From: an uncultured Pelagibacteraceae bacterium
GTDB taxonomy: Bacteria > Pseudomonadota > Alphaproteobacteria > Pelagibacterales > Pelagibacteraceae
NCBI GenBank assembly: GCA_902572345.1
Contig: CACGEW010000005.1
Coordinates: 1-64,000 of the forward strand
Reading direction: 5' to 3'
DNA: 64,000 bases
Every line of letters starts with the position of its first letter. Within the stretch, counting starts at the first letter, position 1. A program made the translations under genes and the position numbers. Under the pieces are notes generated by a model. The model had not been told where the DNA came from. It searched no databases and worked only from the letters and a program-made list of their open reading frames with translations. Shown here in pieces: positions 38,841-51,124 of this stretch.

Positions 38841-40097
38841 CTAGATTCTAGCCATTTTGGCTTGATTGCCAAGTTCTTCTTCGACGCGTAATAATCTGTT
38901 GTATTTAGCTACTCTTTCAGATCTCGCTAATGAACCTGTCTTAATTTGAGTAGACAGGGTGGCCACTGCCAAATCAGCTATAAACGTGTCTTCTGTGTCT
39001 CCTGATCGATGTGAAATAATAGTACTGAAATTTGCTTTTTTTGCCATTGAAATTACTTCTAGGGTTTCGGTCAAAGTTCCTATTTGATTAGGTTTTATTA
39101 AAATACTATTAGCAGATTTTTCTTTTATACCTTTTTCTAGTCTTTTTGAATTCGTGACAAATAAATCATCCCCAACAATTTGGACTTTATTTCCTATTGC
39201 GGCAGTAACCTTTTTCCATGATTGCCAATCCTCTTCTGCAAATGGATCTTCAATAGATCTGATCGGGTAGCTGGATGTTAATTTTTTATAATAGTTTACA
39301 ACATCATCTACAGGCAGAAAGTTAGATGATTGAATAGAATATTCTCCTTTTTCATTCTTTAATTCGTTTGCAGCTACATCCAAACAAATTACAACGTCGT
39401 TACCTGGTTTTAATTTTGATTTTTCAATAGCTTGAACTATTAGGTCTAGAGCTTCCTCATTAGAATTAATTGATGGAGCAAAACCGCCTTCGTCTCCAAC
39501 ATTCGTTAACATTTTTTTAGATTGTAATAGTTTTTTTAAATTTTGTATTACAAGAAAACATTTTTCTATAGCATCTGTAAAATTTTTTGCAGAGTCAGGC
39601 CTAATCATAAATTCTTGAATATTTAAATCATTATCAGCATGTGCACCGCCATTAATAATATTCATCAATGGAATTGGTAGAGAGTAAGATTTGCCTAAAC
39701 TTTTATAAAGTGATTGCTTATTTGCAATCGCAATACACTTTGCATAAGCTAATGAAACTGCCAATGTTGCGTTTGCACCTAAGTTAGTCTTATTTTCACT
39801 GCCATCTAACTCTATTAAAATTTTATCGATTTTTTCTTGCTGATTGAATCCTAGGTTTTTTAGTTTATTTGAAATTTTACTATTAATATTTTGAACTGCA
39901 GTATTAACACTTTTACCTAAAAATTTATCTTGATCTTTGTCTCTTAATTCGTGAGCTTCGAATGCGCCAGTAGATGCGCCTGATGGCGATATTGCAGTAG
40001 CTGACAAACCGTCATCTAAAAAGATTTCAGCTTCAACAGTAGGATTTCCTCTGCTATCAAAAACTTGACGACCTTTAACACTTTTGATTTTTGCCAT
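38841..40097 (-). CDS. eno: Enolase
   Basis: 'RQVFDSRGNPTVEAEIFL', 'PIPLMNIINGGAHADNDLNIQEFMI', 'ILIKPNQIGTLTETL', 'ISHRSGDTEDTFIADLAV'. Confidence 0.96.
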   Translation of the reverse strand: MAKIKSVKGRQVFDSRGNPTVEAEIFLDDGLSATAISPSGASTGAFEAHELRDKDQDKFLGKSVNTAVQNINSKISNKLKNLGFNQQEKIDKILIELDGSENKTNLGANATLAVSLAYAKCIAIANKQSLYKSLGKSYSLPIPLMNIINGGAHADNDLNIQEFMIRPDSAKNFTDAIEKCFLVIQNLKKLLQSKKMLTNVGDEGGFAPSINSNEEALDLIVQAIEKSKLKPGNDVVICLDVAANELKNEKGEYSIQSSNFLPVDDVVNYYKKLTSSYPIRSIEDPFAEEDWQSWKKVTAAIGNKVQIVGDDLFVTNSKRLEKGIKEKSANSILIKPNQIGTLTETLEVISMAKKANFSTIISHRSGDTEDTFIADLAVATLSTQIKTGSLARSERVAKYNRLLRVEEELGNQAKMARI

Positions 40098-40101
40098 TCT
40101 T

Positions 40102-40922
40102 TTATTTAACTAACTTATCTATTTCAGTTAATTTTTTTAATAATGCTTTTACTTCATTTAATGGCACCATATTTGGACCATCTGATGGCGCATTGTCAGG
40201 ATCTTCGTGCGTTTCCATAAAAATTGCTCCAACCCCTACAGCTATTGCAGCTCGGGCTAGATAAGGAACAAACTCTCTTTGTCCTCCACTTTTTTCACCC
40301 ATGCCACCTGGTTGTTGAACTGAGTGCGTAGCATCAAAGACAATTGGAAAACCAAATCTTGACATTATTGGCAAAGCTCTCATGTCAGATACGAGAGTGT
40401 TGTAACCAAAACTTGCGCCTCTTTCCGTAATTAAAATATTTTTATTTCCACTCTCTTCAATTTTTTTAATCACATTTGCCATATCCCAAGGTGCTAAAAA
40501 CTGTCCTTTTTTCACATTAATTATTTTTCCAGTTTTAGCAGCAGCAATTAATAAATCTGTTTGACGGCAAAGAAATGCTGGGATTTGCAAAACATCAACA
40601 TGTTTAGCAACTACCGAACATTGCTCTGCAGTGTGTACATCTGTTAGCACAGGTAATCCAACTTCCTTTCTAATTTTGTCAAATATAGGCAGAGATTTTT
40701 CTAATCCCATACCTCTTTTTCCTTTAAGACTTGTTCTGTTAGCTTTGTCAAATGAAGTTTTGTAAATTAAATTAATTCCAAGTTCACTAGTAATTTTTTT
40801 AAGCTCTGATGAAATCTTTAAAGCATGTTTTTCATTTTCTAACTGACAAGGCCCTGCTATTAAAGTAAATGGCTTATCATTAGCTATTTCAAAGTTAGAA
40901 CATTTTACTTTATGATTTGACA

Positions 40923-40923
<1 letters not shown>
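40102..40923 (-). CDS. kdsA: 3-deoxy-8-phosphooctulonate synthase
   Basis: '[17 protein letters not shown]', '[12 protein letters not shown]', '[13 protein letters not shown]', '[18 protein letters not shown]'. Confidence 0.95.
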
Positions 40924-42554
<1,631 letters not shown>

Positions 42555-42589
42555 TTATACTTTATATTTTCTTAATTACAAAGACTTAA

Positions 42590-42889
42590 TTACTTAGACT
42601 GAGGAATTTGTGGAAGGTTTGAATTTTCTTCTTCCTCTTTCTCTAAAACTGACTGTGTTTCGCGAAGTTCATCCCTTGAAATTGCCACAATAGCAATACT
42701 GCAAATTATAAATAATGCAGCAACTATCGAAGTAAATTTTGTTAAGAAAGTACCAACTGATCTTGCTGACGTGAAATTATCTTGTGAAACACCTAAACCT
42801 AACGCGCCACCTTCAGATCTTTGCAACAAAATAATTATTACTAAGATTACAGCTAAAACTATATTTACAAAGATAAGTAAACTTTCCAT
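42590..42889 (-). CDS. secG: Preprotein translocase subunit SecG
   Basis: 99 aa; 'ILLQRSEGGALGLG', two TM. Confidence 0.88.
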   Translation of the reverse strand: MESLLIFVNIVLAVILVIIILLQRSEGGALGLGVSQDNFTSARSVGTFLTKFTSIVAALFIICSIAIVAISRDELRETQSVLEKEEEENSNLPQIPQSK

Positions 42890-42894
42890 TCTGT

Positions 42895-43638
42895 TTATCT
42901 ATAGTAATTTTTTATTATATCAATAAATTTTTTGGAAGTTTTTGAAGCTCCACCTATTAGAAAACCGTCTATTTCCCTGATTTCTTTAAACATCTTAACA
43001 TTGCTGCCATCTACAGAGCCGCCGTATAAAACTGCTGGACTATTTTTTTTAAATATTCCATTTAAAACTTTTTTGATATGGATTGTTGTTTTTTTTAATT
43101 CATTTGCAGTTGGAATTTTTCCTGTTCCAATTGACCAAATAGGTTCGTAAGCTACAATAATATTTTTTTTGTTAAATTTTTTTTCTAAAACTTTAGTCAA
43201 TTGTCTTTTTAGAACACTAAGTGTTTTTTGATTTTTTTTCTCTAATTTGTTTTCACCAATACAAAAAACTACTTTCAAATTGTTACTAAGAGCATATCTT
43301 ACTTTATCCTTTAACATTGAGTCAGTATCGCCTTCTCCTCTATTATCTGAATGTCCAACTAAAGTGTATTTAGCACCTACGCTTTTGAGCATATAAGGGC
43401 TTATAGCAGCAGTGTTAGAGGAAAATTGTTCTTTCTGATAGCAGTTTTGAGCACCTATTAAAACTCTCTTATTTTTAAAAAACTTAGAATAATTTTCAAT
43501 TAAAGTGTATGGAGGAGTAATTATTACTTTATAATTGTTTCTATTTTTGTCTTTTGCATAGTATGAATTAATTTTATTAAGAATACCTATAGATTTTGGC
43601 GTACCAAACATTTTCCAATTACCAATAAAATATCTCAT
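42895..43638 (-). CDS. tpiA: Triosephosphate isomerase
   Basis: 'FIGNWKMFG', 'VGHSDNRGEGDT', 'VAYEPIWSIGTGK', 'VLYGGSVDGSN', 'IDGFLIGGAS'. Confidence 0.93.
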   Translation of the reverse strand: MRYFIGNWKMFGTPKSIGILNKINSYYAKDKNRNNYKVIITPPYTLIENYSKFFKNKRVLIGAQNCYQKEQFSSNTAAISPYMLKSVGAKYTLVGHSDNRGEGDTDSMLKDKVRYALSNNLKVVFCIGENKLEKKNQKTLSVLKRQLTKVLEKKFNKKNIIVAYEPIWSIGTGKIPTANELKKTTIHIKKVLNGIFKKNSPAVLYGGSVDGSNVKMFKEIREIDGFLIGGASKTSKKFIDIIKNYYR

Positions 43639-43701
43639 AATTTGCCTTAATATAAATTTTAATTTATAGGTGTATAAATTTGAACTTATTAAATTAATAT
43701 A

Positions 43702-45159
43702 ATGGCAACATCAATAGGAAAATTATCAAAATCTTTTTTTCTAAAGCTTCTGGTGGGTATAATAATCTTGCCTTTTGTCTTCTGGGGAATGGGTGATGTT
43801 TTTAGAGGTGGAAATCAAAATGTGATTGCAACAGTTGACTCTAAAAAAATAAGCACACAAGAATTCGTTAATTATATTAATCGACTAAATTTGAAAGAAG
43901 AACAGATTAAAAATTTGTCGAAAACAGACCTAGTTGAACAAATCTTATCTGACTATATTGGAAAAAAAGTTATGTCACTAGAAATAGAACAACTTGGCAT
44001 TGTTATTACAGATAAGGCTCTTAGAAACGTAATTAAAAACGATAAATCATTTTTTAAAGATAAAGAATTTTCAAGAACTGAGTATGAAAAATTTTTAATT
44101 AAAAGTGGAATAACTGCGCCTCAATTTGAAGCTAATATTGTTGAACAAGAAAAAAGAAGACAGTTTTTAAGCTCTTTAGCTGGAGGAATAGTTATCCCAG
44201 AAATATTAACTGAAAAGGAATTTAGAAAAGAAAATCAAACAAAAATAATTCAATATATTGACTTAGATAAATATCACTCAAAAAATAAACCGTCTCAAGA
44301 AAGTATTAAAGAGCTTTATGAGAGAAATAAAAATGTGTTTATTGCTGAATTTAAATCAATAAGGTACGCAGAAATTAAGCCAGAGTTAATTAGTGGTAGT
44401 AAAGAATACAACGAAAGTTTTTTTAAACAATTAGATATTATAGAAAACAAAGTTTTAGATGGACAGTCTTTTGAAGCAACAGCAAAAGCAAATAATTTAA
44501 AGATTGTAGAATTCAATAAAATTAATGCAAAAAAAGAAAACGAGGCTAAAACCAAAATAGAAAACCTGCCAGATAATCTCTTTCAAAAGATATATAATAT
44601 AAAGTTACCTCAATCTCCTGAGGTTATAAATATTGAGAGCAAATATTATTTAGCTGAGATTAAGGACGAAGAGAAAAAAAATAGATCAATTAATGATCCT
44701 GAAGTTTTAGAGGCGCTTAACGCACAACTAAGTTTTAAAGAAAAAATTGAAAATAATACATCTCTAGCTAAAGATATTAGTTTAGGTGCTTTTGATGGAG
44801 ATAATTATAGAAAATTTGCTGACGATAACGGATTGGTTATAAAAGATTATCAAATATCTAGTTTAAAACAAAATGATATATTTAGCGAAGGTTTGATAAA
44901 ACAAATTTTCTTAACTAAAGATGGTGACATTAATCTTTTAACTAACAACACGCTTACCAAAAGTTTTTTAATATCTACAAAAAAAACAGAATATAAAAAA
45001 CTTGATAAAAATAGTAATGAATTTGAGCAATACGAAGCTAAGGCACGCTTAAACTTGATTAATAAAATATATCAATCTTATGACGAAAATGCTAATCAGA
45101 AATATAAGGTTGAGGTAAATCAAAGAACTATAGATCGTGTCAAAAATTCATTTCAATGA
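43702..45159 (+). CDS. SurA N-terminal / PpiD-like periplasmic peptidyl-prolyl isomerase
   Basis: 485 aa; N-terminal TM, 'VDSKKISTQEFVNYINRLNLKEEQ', SurA_N pattern. Confidence 0.75.
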   Translation: MATSIGKLSKSFFLKLLVGIIILPFVFWGMGDVFRGGNQNVIATVDSKKISTQEFVNYINRLNLKEEQIKNLSKTDLVEQILSDYIGKKVMSLEIEQLGIVITDKALRNVIKNDKSFFKDKEFSRTEYEKFLIKSGITAPQFEANIVEQEKRRQFLSSLAGGIVIPEILTEKEFRKENQTKIIQYIDLDKYHSKNKPSQESIKELYERNKNVFIAEFKSIRYAEIKPELISGSKEYNESFFKQLDIIENKVLDGQSFEATAKANNLKIVEFNKINAKKENEAKTKIENLPDNLFQKIYNIKLPQSPEVINIESKYYLAEIKDEEKKNRSINDPEVLEALNAQLSFKEKIENNTSLAKDISLGAFDGDNYRKFADDNGLVIKDYQISSLKQNDIFSEGLIKQIFLTKDGDINLLTNNTLTKSFLISTKKTEYKKLDKNSNEFEQYEAKARLNLINKIYQSYDENANQKYKVEVNQRTIDRVKNSFQ

Positions 45160-46613
45160 AAATAAACTTAAGTTTAAAAGAATTTAAAAATAATCATTCT
45201 AAAAAAAAACATCAAATTTTATTTAGATCAAGATCTTGTGATCAATATAATAAAGTTGAAAACTTATTCAGATTTCTATTGGCTGAAAAAAATAGCTTTA
45301 TTTTTGAGTCAGTTGAAAAAGGGACTATTAAGGGTCGTTATACAATAATTGGCCTTAATCCTGATAAAATATGGGATATTAATAAGAACATAATTACAAT
45401 TAATAGCTCAGATAAAAAATCTAAAATTAAATCTGATCCATTAAAATATATAAACAAACTAATTAAGGAATTTAAAATAAAAATTCCAAATCAATTGCCT
45501 TCAATGTCTTCAATGCTTGTAGGTTATTTTTCTTATGATGTTATCCGTTATATAGAAAAAATACCCAACAGTTGTAAAGATGATCTTAAAGTGCCTGATG
45601 TAAGGTTATCAAGACCTAAAAATTTGGTTATTTATGATAATATTAAAAAAAAGATTTTTTATGTAGAAAATGTTTACGCAGATACAAAAATCAAAAATTA
45701 TAAAGAAGAATATGATGCAATAAACAAAAGGTTTGATTTGTATGAAGATTTTGAAAAAATCAAACTTCCTGAGCAATTCACATTTAAACCTAATAAGAAT
45801 TTAATAAAATCAAATATCTCAAAAGAAAAGTTTAAATCTCTTGTTAAAAAAGCAAAAAAATACATAGAAAAAGGAGATATTTTTCAAGTTGTATTAAGTC
45901 AAAGATTTGAAAGAAAAATGAATAAAACACCGATAGAAATTTACAATCATTTAAGAAAATCTAATCCTTCACCTTTTATGTTTTATTTCAATTATAAAGA
46001 TTTTAACATTTTAGGTAGCAGTCCAGAAATATTAGTAAGGCTTAGAGGTGGTGAAGTAACAATTAGGCCAATTGCTGGTACTAGACCTAGAGGAAAAAAT
46101 ACTAAAGAGGATAAAAAATATGAATTAGATCTTTTAAAAGATAAAAAAGAATTAGCAGAACATTTAATGTTATTAGATCTTGGAAGAAATGATGTTGGAA
46201 AAGTATCTAAAGTAAATACAGTGAGGGTTACTGAAAAGTTTAAAGTTGAGAGATATTCTCACGTAATGCACATCGTCTCTAATGTTATTGGAAAATTTAA
46301 TAATAAATTCTCATTGTTTGAGACTTTATTGTCAGGCTTTCCTGCTGGAACTGTAAGTGGTGCTCCTAAAATAAGAGCTATGGAAATCATTGATGAATTG
46401 GAAAAAAATAAAAGAAAATTATATGCAGGAGGTATAGGCTATTTCACTCCTGATGGTGAATTTGACACGTGTATTGCTTTAAGAACAGCATTAATTAAAA
46501 ATAAAAAATTTTACGTACAAGCTGGTGCTGGTATCGTTGCTGATAGTAAACCTGAAAAAGAGTATGCTGAAACAGTGAACAAAGCTAAAGCTTTAATGAG
46601 AGCGGTAGATTAA
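45156..46613 (+). CDS. trpE: Anthranilate synthase component I
   Basis: 'GDIFQVVLSQRF', 'GSSPEILVRL', 'PIAGTRPRG', 'LFETLLSGFPAGTVSGAPKIRAMEIIDELE'. Confidence 0.93.
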   Translation: MKINLSLKEFKNNHSKKKHQILFRSRSCDQYNKVENLFRFLLAEKNSFIFESVEKGTIKGRYTIIGLNPDKIWDINKNIITINSSDKKSKIKSDPLKYINKLIKEFKIKIPNQLPSMSSMLVGYFSYDVIRYIEKIPNSCKDDLKVPDVRLSRPKNLVIYDNIKKKIFYVENVYADTKIKNYKEEYDAINKRFDLYEDFEKIKLPEQFTFKPNKNLIKSNISKEKFKSLVKKAKKYIEKGDIFQVVLSQRFERKMNKTPIEIYNHLRKSNPSPFMFYFNYKDFNILGSSPEILVRLRGGEVTIRPIAGTRPRGKNTKEDKKYELDLLKDKKELAEHLMLLDLGRNDVGKVSKVNTVRVTEKFKVERYSHVMHIVSNVIGKFNNKFSLFETLLSGFPAGTVSGAPKIRAMEIIDELEKNKRKLYAGGIGYFTPDGEFDTCIALRTALIKNKKFYVQAGAGIVADSKPEKEYAETVNKAKALMRAVD

Positions 46614-47180
46614 ATGAAAATTTTACTAATAGATAACTACGATAGTTTTACTTATAACTTATACCACTATATCTCTAATTTTAAAAAGAATGTTGAAGTA
46701 GTGAGAAATGACAAAATTGATGGTAAAACAATTTTAAGAAAAAAATATAATAAAATTGTTATATCACCTGGACCAGGTAATCCAAATCAAGCCGGTAACT
46801 GTTTAAAAATAGTAAAAGAAATTCATAAAAAAATACCCATTCTTGGAGTGTGTCTAGGTCATCAAATCATTGGTCAGGTTTTTGGTGGAAAAATAGTTAG
46901 AGCTAAGAATTTAATGCATGGAAAAACAAGTAAAATTAAGCATCAAAGAATGGGTCTTTTTAAGAATATCCAAAATAATTTTGAGGCCACGAGATATCAC
47001 AGCCTGGTAGTCGATCGTAAAAAGTTCCCAAAAGACTTAATAATTACTGCAGAAACTAAAAATAAGACAATAATGGGATTGATGCATAAAAATTATAATA
47101 TTCACGGGTTTCAGTTTCATCCTGAAAGTATAAGTACTAAAATGGGTATGAAATTAATTAAAAGTTTTATCACTAATTAA
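46614..47180 (+). CDS. trpG: Anthranilate synthase component II (glutamine amidotransferase)
   Basis: 'LLIDNYDSFTYNLYHY', 'ISPGPGNPNQAG', 'ILGVCLGHQIIGQVFGG', 'GFQFHPESISTKMG'. Confidence 0.93.
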   Translation: MKILLIDNYDSFTYNLYHYISNFKKNVEVVRNDKIDGKTILRKKYNKIVISPGPGNPNQAGNCLKIVKEIHKKIPILGVCLGHQIIGQVFGGKIVRAKNLMHGKTSKIKHQRMGLFKNIQNNFEATRYHSLVVDRKKFPKDLIITAETKNKTIMGLMHKNYNIHGFQFHPESISTKMGMKLIKSFITN

Positions 47181-47181
47181 T

Positions 47182-48177
47182 ATGTCTGATATAACAACTA
47201 AATTAAAACAAGGTCAAAATCTTTCATTTGAAGACAGCAAATCTCTATTTTCAGATTTAATGGAAGGTAAACACGCAGAAGATAAAATTATTGAAATTCT
47301 AGAGGCATTAATAAAAAAAGGTGAAACAAAAGATGAATTAGCCGGTGGTATCTATATTTTAAGAGATAAAGCAACAAAAGTTTCTTGTGACCCAGGCACT
47401 ATTGATACTTGTGGAACTGGCGGAGACGGTCAAAATTCTTTAAACATTTCAACAGCCGCTGCGATTGTTTTAGCTAGTATGGGGGTTAAGGTGGCAAAAC
47501 ATGGTAATAAAGCTGTTTCGTCTAACTGTGGTTCAGCAGATGTTTTGGAAGCTTTAAAAATAAACATTAATTTAAAATCAAGTGAAGCAGAGGATAGTAT
47601 AAAAAATTTTAATTTTGCTTTTATGTTTGCTCCAAATTATCACTCAGCTATGAAACACGTTGGGCCTGCTAGAAAAAAGATGGGTAAGAAAACTATTTTT
47701 AATTTAATTGGTCCTTTAAGTAGTCCAGCTCAAGTTAAAAGACAAGTGATAGGTGTTTTCGATAAAAAATGGATGAAACCTTTTGCTGAAGCTTTAAAAG
47801 AAAATAATGTTGTGCATGCTTATATTGTTCATAGCGATGATGGAATGGATGAAATTTCACCTTTTGCAAAAACTAATGTTGTGGAATTAAAAGATGGTAG
47901 AATAAATGAATTTACAATTAATCCAAAAGATCTTGGCATAAATGAAGGTAATAAAGAAAATTTGAAAGGTAAAAATGCAGGATACAATGCAGAAAAAATT
48001 ATAGATATCTATAAAGGAACTTCTAATGAGTTCTCACAATCTGTTGCTTTAAATGCTGCGGCAGGGTTAATTGTTTCGGGGAAAGAAAATGATTTTAAAA
48101 ATGCTTTTAACAAAGCTACTAAACATCTAAGTTCTGGTAAAGTTTTTGAACATTTGACAAAATTACAATCGAAATAA
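47182..48177 (+). CDS. trpD: Anthranilate phosphoribosyltransferase
   Basis: 'DTCGTGGDGQNSLNISTAAAIVLASMGVKVAKHGNKAVSSNCGSADVLE'. Confidence 0.95.
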   Translation: MSDITTKLKQGQNLSFEDSKSLFSDLMEGKHAEDKIIEILEALIKKGETKDELAGGIYILRDKATKVSCDPGTIDTCGTGGDGQNSLNISTAAAIVLASMGVKVAKHGNKAVSSNCGSADVLEALKININLKSSEAEDSIKNFNFAFMFAPNYHSAMKHVGPARKKMGKKTIFNLIGPLSSPAQVKRQVIGVFDKKWMKPFAEALKENNVVHAYIVHSDDGMDEISPFAKTNVVELKDGRINEFTINPKDLGINEGNKENLKGKNAGYNAEKIIDIYKGTSNEFSQSVALNAAAGLIVSGKENDFKNAFNKATKHLSSGKVFEHLTKLQSK

Positions 48178-48971
48178 TGACTAATGTTTTAAACAAAATC
48201 ATCGAAGATAAAAAAGATTCTTTGAAAAGTATTAAGAAGACAAATTCTTTAGATTCTATTGAAAATACAATTAAATCTTTAAACAACTTCTTAAATTTTA
48301 AAGAAGTTATAGCCAATAATAACAGGGCATCGATAATTTCAGAGATAAAAAAAGCAAGCCCTTCTGCAGGAGAATTAGTGAAAGATTTCAATCATTTAAA
48401 TATTGCAAAAATGTACGTAGATAACGGCGCTACATGCCTTTCGGTTTTAACTGAAGAAAAACACTTTCTTGGTAAACTCGATTATATAAGAGATATTAAA
48501 AAAAAGTTTAAAATTCCTGTTTTAGCAAAAGATTTTTTTATTGATCCTTACCAAATCGCTTTATCTAAAAGTTATGGTAGTGATTGTATTTTGATCATAG
48601 TTGCTGCTTTAGATACTAAACTAGCAGATGATATTTATGCCGAGGCAATGAGACATAAACTTTCAGTGATAGTTGAAGTGCATGATAAGAAAGAAGCTGA
48701 AAGTGCTTTAAAGTATGAAAATGCTTTAATTGGAATTAACAATAGAAATTTAAAAACATTAGAGATCTCTATAAATAATACGATTTCTATTTTTGAAACT
48801 TTAAAAGAGCATAAAGGCCCTATCATTTCAGAAAGTGGGATTAAGAATGACGCTGATGCTAAATATATTTATGAAAAGACAGGAATTAAAAATTTTCTAA
48901 TTGGTGAATCACTTTTAAAATCCGACAATCCTGCCGAGTTATTAAAAAAATTTACTCAAATAATCCAATAA
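48177..48971 (+). CDS. trpC: Indole-3-glycerol phosphate synthase
   Basis: 'IISEIKKASPSAGEL', 'CLSVLTEEKHFLG', 'VLAKDFFIDPYQI', 'IGINNRNLKTLE', 'ISESGI'. Confidence 0.95.
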   Translation: MTNVLNKIIEDKKDSLKSIKKTNSLDSIENTIKSLNNFLNFKEVIANNNRASIISEIKKASPSAGELVKDFNHLNIAKMYVDNGATCLSVLTEEKHFLGKLDYIRDIKKKFKIPVLAKDFFIDPYQIALSKSYGSDCILIIVAALDTKLADDIYAEAMRHKLSVIVEVHDKKEAESALKYENALIGINNRNLKTLEISINNTISIFETLKEHKGPIISESGIKNDADAKYIYEKTGIKNFLIGESLLKSDNPAELLKKFTQIIQ

Positions 48972-49004
48972 AATAAGGACTTATTTCAAGTTGTAATTTA
49001 AATA

Positions 49005-49019
49005 GAACTTTTATAGAAC
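49005..49019. promoter_or_regulatory. Alphaproteobacterial-type LexA/SOS box upstream of lexA
   Basis: GAAC-TTTTATA-GAAC (reverse complement GTTC-N7-GTTC) 23 bp upstream of the likely lexA ATG. Confidence 0.82.
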
Positions 49020-49041
49020 ATAGATGTACGAGGTTTGTTCT

Positions 49042-49716
49042 ATGCTTACAAAAAAACAAAAAAACTTACTAATATTCATTAATAAGAAGATTAGATCTTC
49101 TGGAATTTCTCCATCATATGAAGAGATGAAAAATTCACTCAACCTTAAGTCGAAATCAGGAATTCATAGATTAATATCAGCTTTAGAAGAGCGGGGATTT
49201 GTAAAAAGATTAGCACATAAAGCTAGAGCTTTAGAAGTTGTCAAATTGCCAGAAAATGCAAGTGCTAACGATATTTTTAATACTTTCACACCAAGCGTTA
49301 TAAAAGGTGGACTTGATAAAGAAAAAACAAAATCAACTGATGTATCTGTTTTAGGAAGTATCGCAGCAGGAACTCCAATTGAAGCAATTCAACAAGAAGT
49401 TGATAGAGTAGCTTTGCCCGAAGATTTACAGAATAACGGTGAACATTATGGATTGAAAGTAAAAGGTGACTCAATGATAGAAGCTGGTATTAATGATGGC
49501 GATACAGTAATAGTTAAGAAAACTTCTAATGTAGATAGTGGTCAGATTGCAGTTGTTTTAATTGATGAACAAGAAGCAACTTTAAAAAGAGTAAGAAAAA
49601 AAGGTAACACTATTGCTCTAGAGGCAGCAAATAGAAATTACGGTACAAAGATTTACGCTGCTAACAGAATAAAAATTCAAGGTAAACTTGTTTCTTTATA
49701 TAGAAACTTTCACTAA
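49042..49716 (+). CDS. lexA: SOS repressor LexA (start revised from ORF-track 49024)
   Basis: MLTKKQKNLLIFINKKIRSSGISPSYEEMKNSLNLKSKSGIHRLISALEERGFVKRL HTH; AAG cleavage site 'GSIAAGTP'; 'KGDSMIEAGI' and 'QEATLKRV' catalytic Ser/Lys; GAGG RBS before ATG at 49042. Confidence 0.93.
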   Translation: MLTKKQKNLLIFINKKIRSSGISPSYEEMKNSLNLKSKSGIHRLISALEERGFVKRLAHKARALEVVKLPENASANDIFNTFTPSVIKGGLDKEKTKSTDVSVLGSIAAGTPIEAIQQEVDRVALPEDLQNNGEHYGLKVKGDSMIEAGINDGDTVIVKKTSNVDSGQIAVVLIDEQEATLKRVRKKGNTIALEAANRNYGTKIYAANRIKIQGKLVSLYRNFH

Positions 49717-49735
49717 AATAGTCTAATTAATAGAA

Positions 49736-51124
49736 ATGTCTTTTAATTGTAGGTTTGCGCCCTCTCCTACTGGGCCTCTTCACATTGGCGGTGTCCGAAC
49801 AGCTTTGTTTAATTGGCTTTTAGCTAAGAAGAATAAAGGAAAATATTTCTTAAGAATTGAAGATACAGATAAAGAAAGATCAAAAGACGAATTTAAAAAG
49901 CAGATTATTTCATCATTATCATGGTTAGGCATTAAGCATGATGGTGAAGAATATATCCAATCTAAAAATATAAATAGACACGTTGCTGTTGCTGAAGAGC
50001 TTATTAAAAAAGGTTTTGCTTATGAATGCTATTGTTCTGAAGATGAAATAAATGAACAAAAAGAAAAGTGTAAAAAACAAGGTATACCGTATGTTTATAA
50101 TAGAAAATGGAGAGACGCTAAAGACCTCAAAATTCCAGAAGGAGTAAAACCAGTAATCAGATTTAAGAGTAAAATTTCAGGAAACACAATTATAAAAGAT
50201 TTAGTTCAAGGAGAAAGAAATATCTCTAATTCTACAATTGAAGATTTTGTAATATTAAGAAAAGATAAATCACCAACATATCAATTATCAGCAACAGTTG
50301 ATGATCATGAGATGAAAATTACTCATGTAATTAGAGGTGACGATCATATGATTAATTCTTTTAAACAAAAACAAATCTATAATGCCATGGGTTGGGACGT
50401 CCCGAACTTTGCTCACATTCCATTAATACATAGTGAACAAGGAAAAAAATTATCTAAAAGAGATAATGCATCTACCCTTGAAGATTATGTTAAAATTGGA
50501 ATTATTTCAGACGCATTAAGAAATTATTTATTAAGATTAGGATGGTCTTATAAAGATAAAGAGATTTTTACTAAGCAAGAAAGTATTGATTTATTTGATT
50601 TAAGTGGCGTTGGTAAATCACCCTCAAAGCTAGATATGAATAGAATTTATTCAATAAATGAAACTTACATAAAAACAATAGATGAGAAAGATCTTTTTAA
50701 TTTTTTCAAAGAATACGTCTCGAAATACAAAAAACCTATAGATCAATCTAAAGAGAATATACTTTTAAAATCAATGAGTTTTTTAAAAAATAAAGCAAAA
50801 ACCCTAGAGGATATTTGGAATAATGCTCAATATATTATTAATGATAAAATTGAGATTGGCGCAGATGATAAAAAACTCATTGATGATTTATCCAAAAAAG
50901 TAATAAATGACTTTATCAATGAATTTGAAAAACTTTCCTCTCCGTCTAGAGAAACTTTAGAGCCTGTAATTAAATCTTTAATAGATAAACATAAAACTAA
51001 TTTTAAAGGTGTGGGACAGCCTTTGAGAATATCTTTGGTGGGCTCAAGATTTGGACCAGGTCTATATGATGTAATATTATCCTTAGACAAGGCTGAAGTA
51101 ATAAAAAGACTAAAATCAGTTTAA
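49736..51124 (+). CDS. gltX: Glutamyl-tRNA synthetase
   Basis: 'RFAPSPTGPLHIGGVRTALFNWL' (HIGH-type), 'LSKRDNAST' (KMSKS-type). Confidence 0.95.
   Translation: MSFNCRFAPSPTGPLHIGGVRTALFNWLLAKKNKGKYFLRIEDTDKERSKDEFKKQIISSLSWLGIKHDGEEYIQSKNINRHVAVAEELIKKGFAYECYCSEDEINEQKEKCKKQGIPYVYNRKWRDAKDLKIPEGVKPVIRFKSKISGNTIIKDLVQGERNISNSTIEDFVILRKDKSPTYQLSATVDDHEMKITHVIRGDDHMINSFKQKQIYNAMGWDVPNFAHIPLIHSEQGKKLSKRDNASTLEDYVKIGIISDALRNYLLRLGWSYKDKEIFTKQESIDLFDLSGVGKSPSKLDMNRIYSINETYIKTIDEKDLFNFFKEYVSKYKKPIDQSKENILLKSMSFLKNKAKTLEDIWNNAQYIINDKIEIGADDKKLIDDLSKKVINDFINEFEKLSSPSRETLEPVIKSLIDKHKTNFKGVGQPLRISLVGSRFGPGLYDVILSLDKAEVIKRLKSV

Noticed and set aside
49024-49041. Upstream lexA start (MYEVCS)
   Set aside because: Overlaps the palindromic SOS region; MLTKKQ start at 49042 matches LexA family N-termini and has a GAGG RBS
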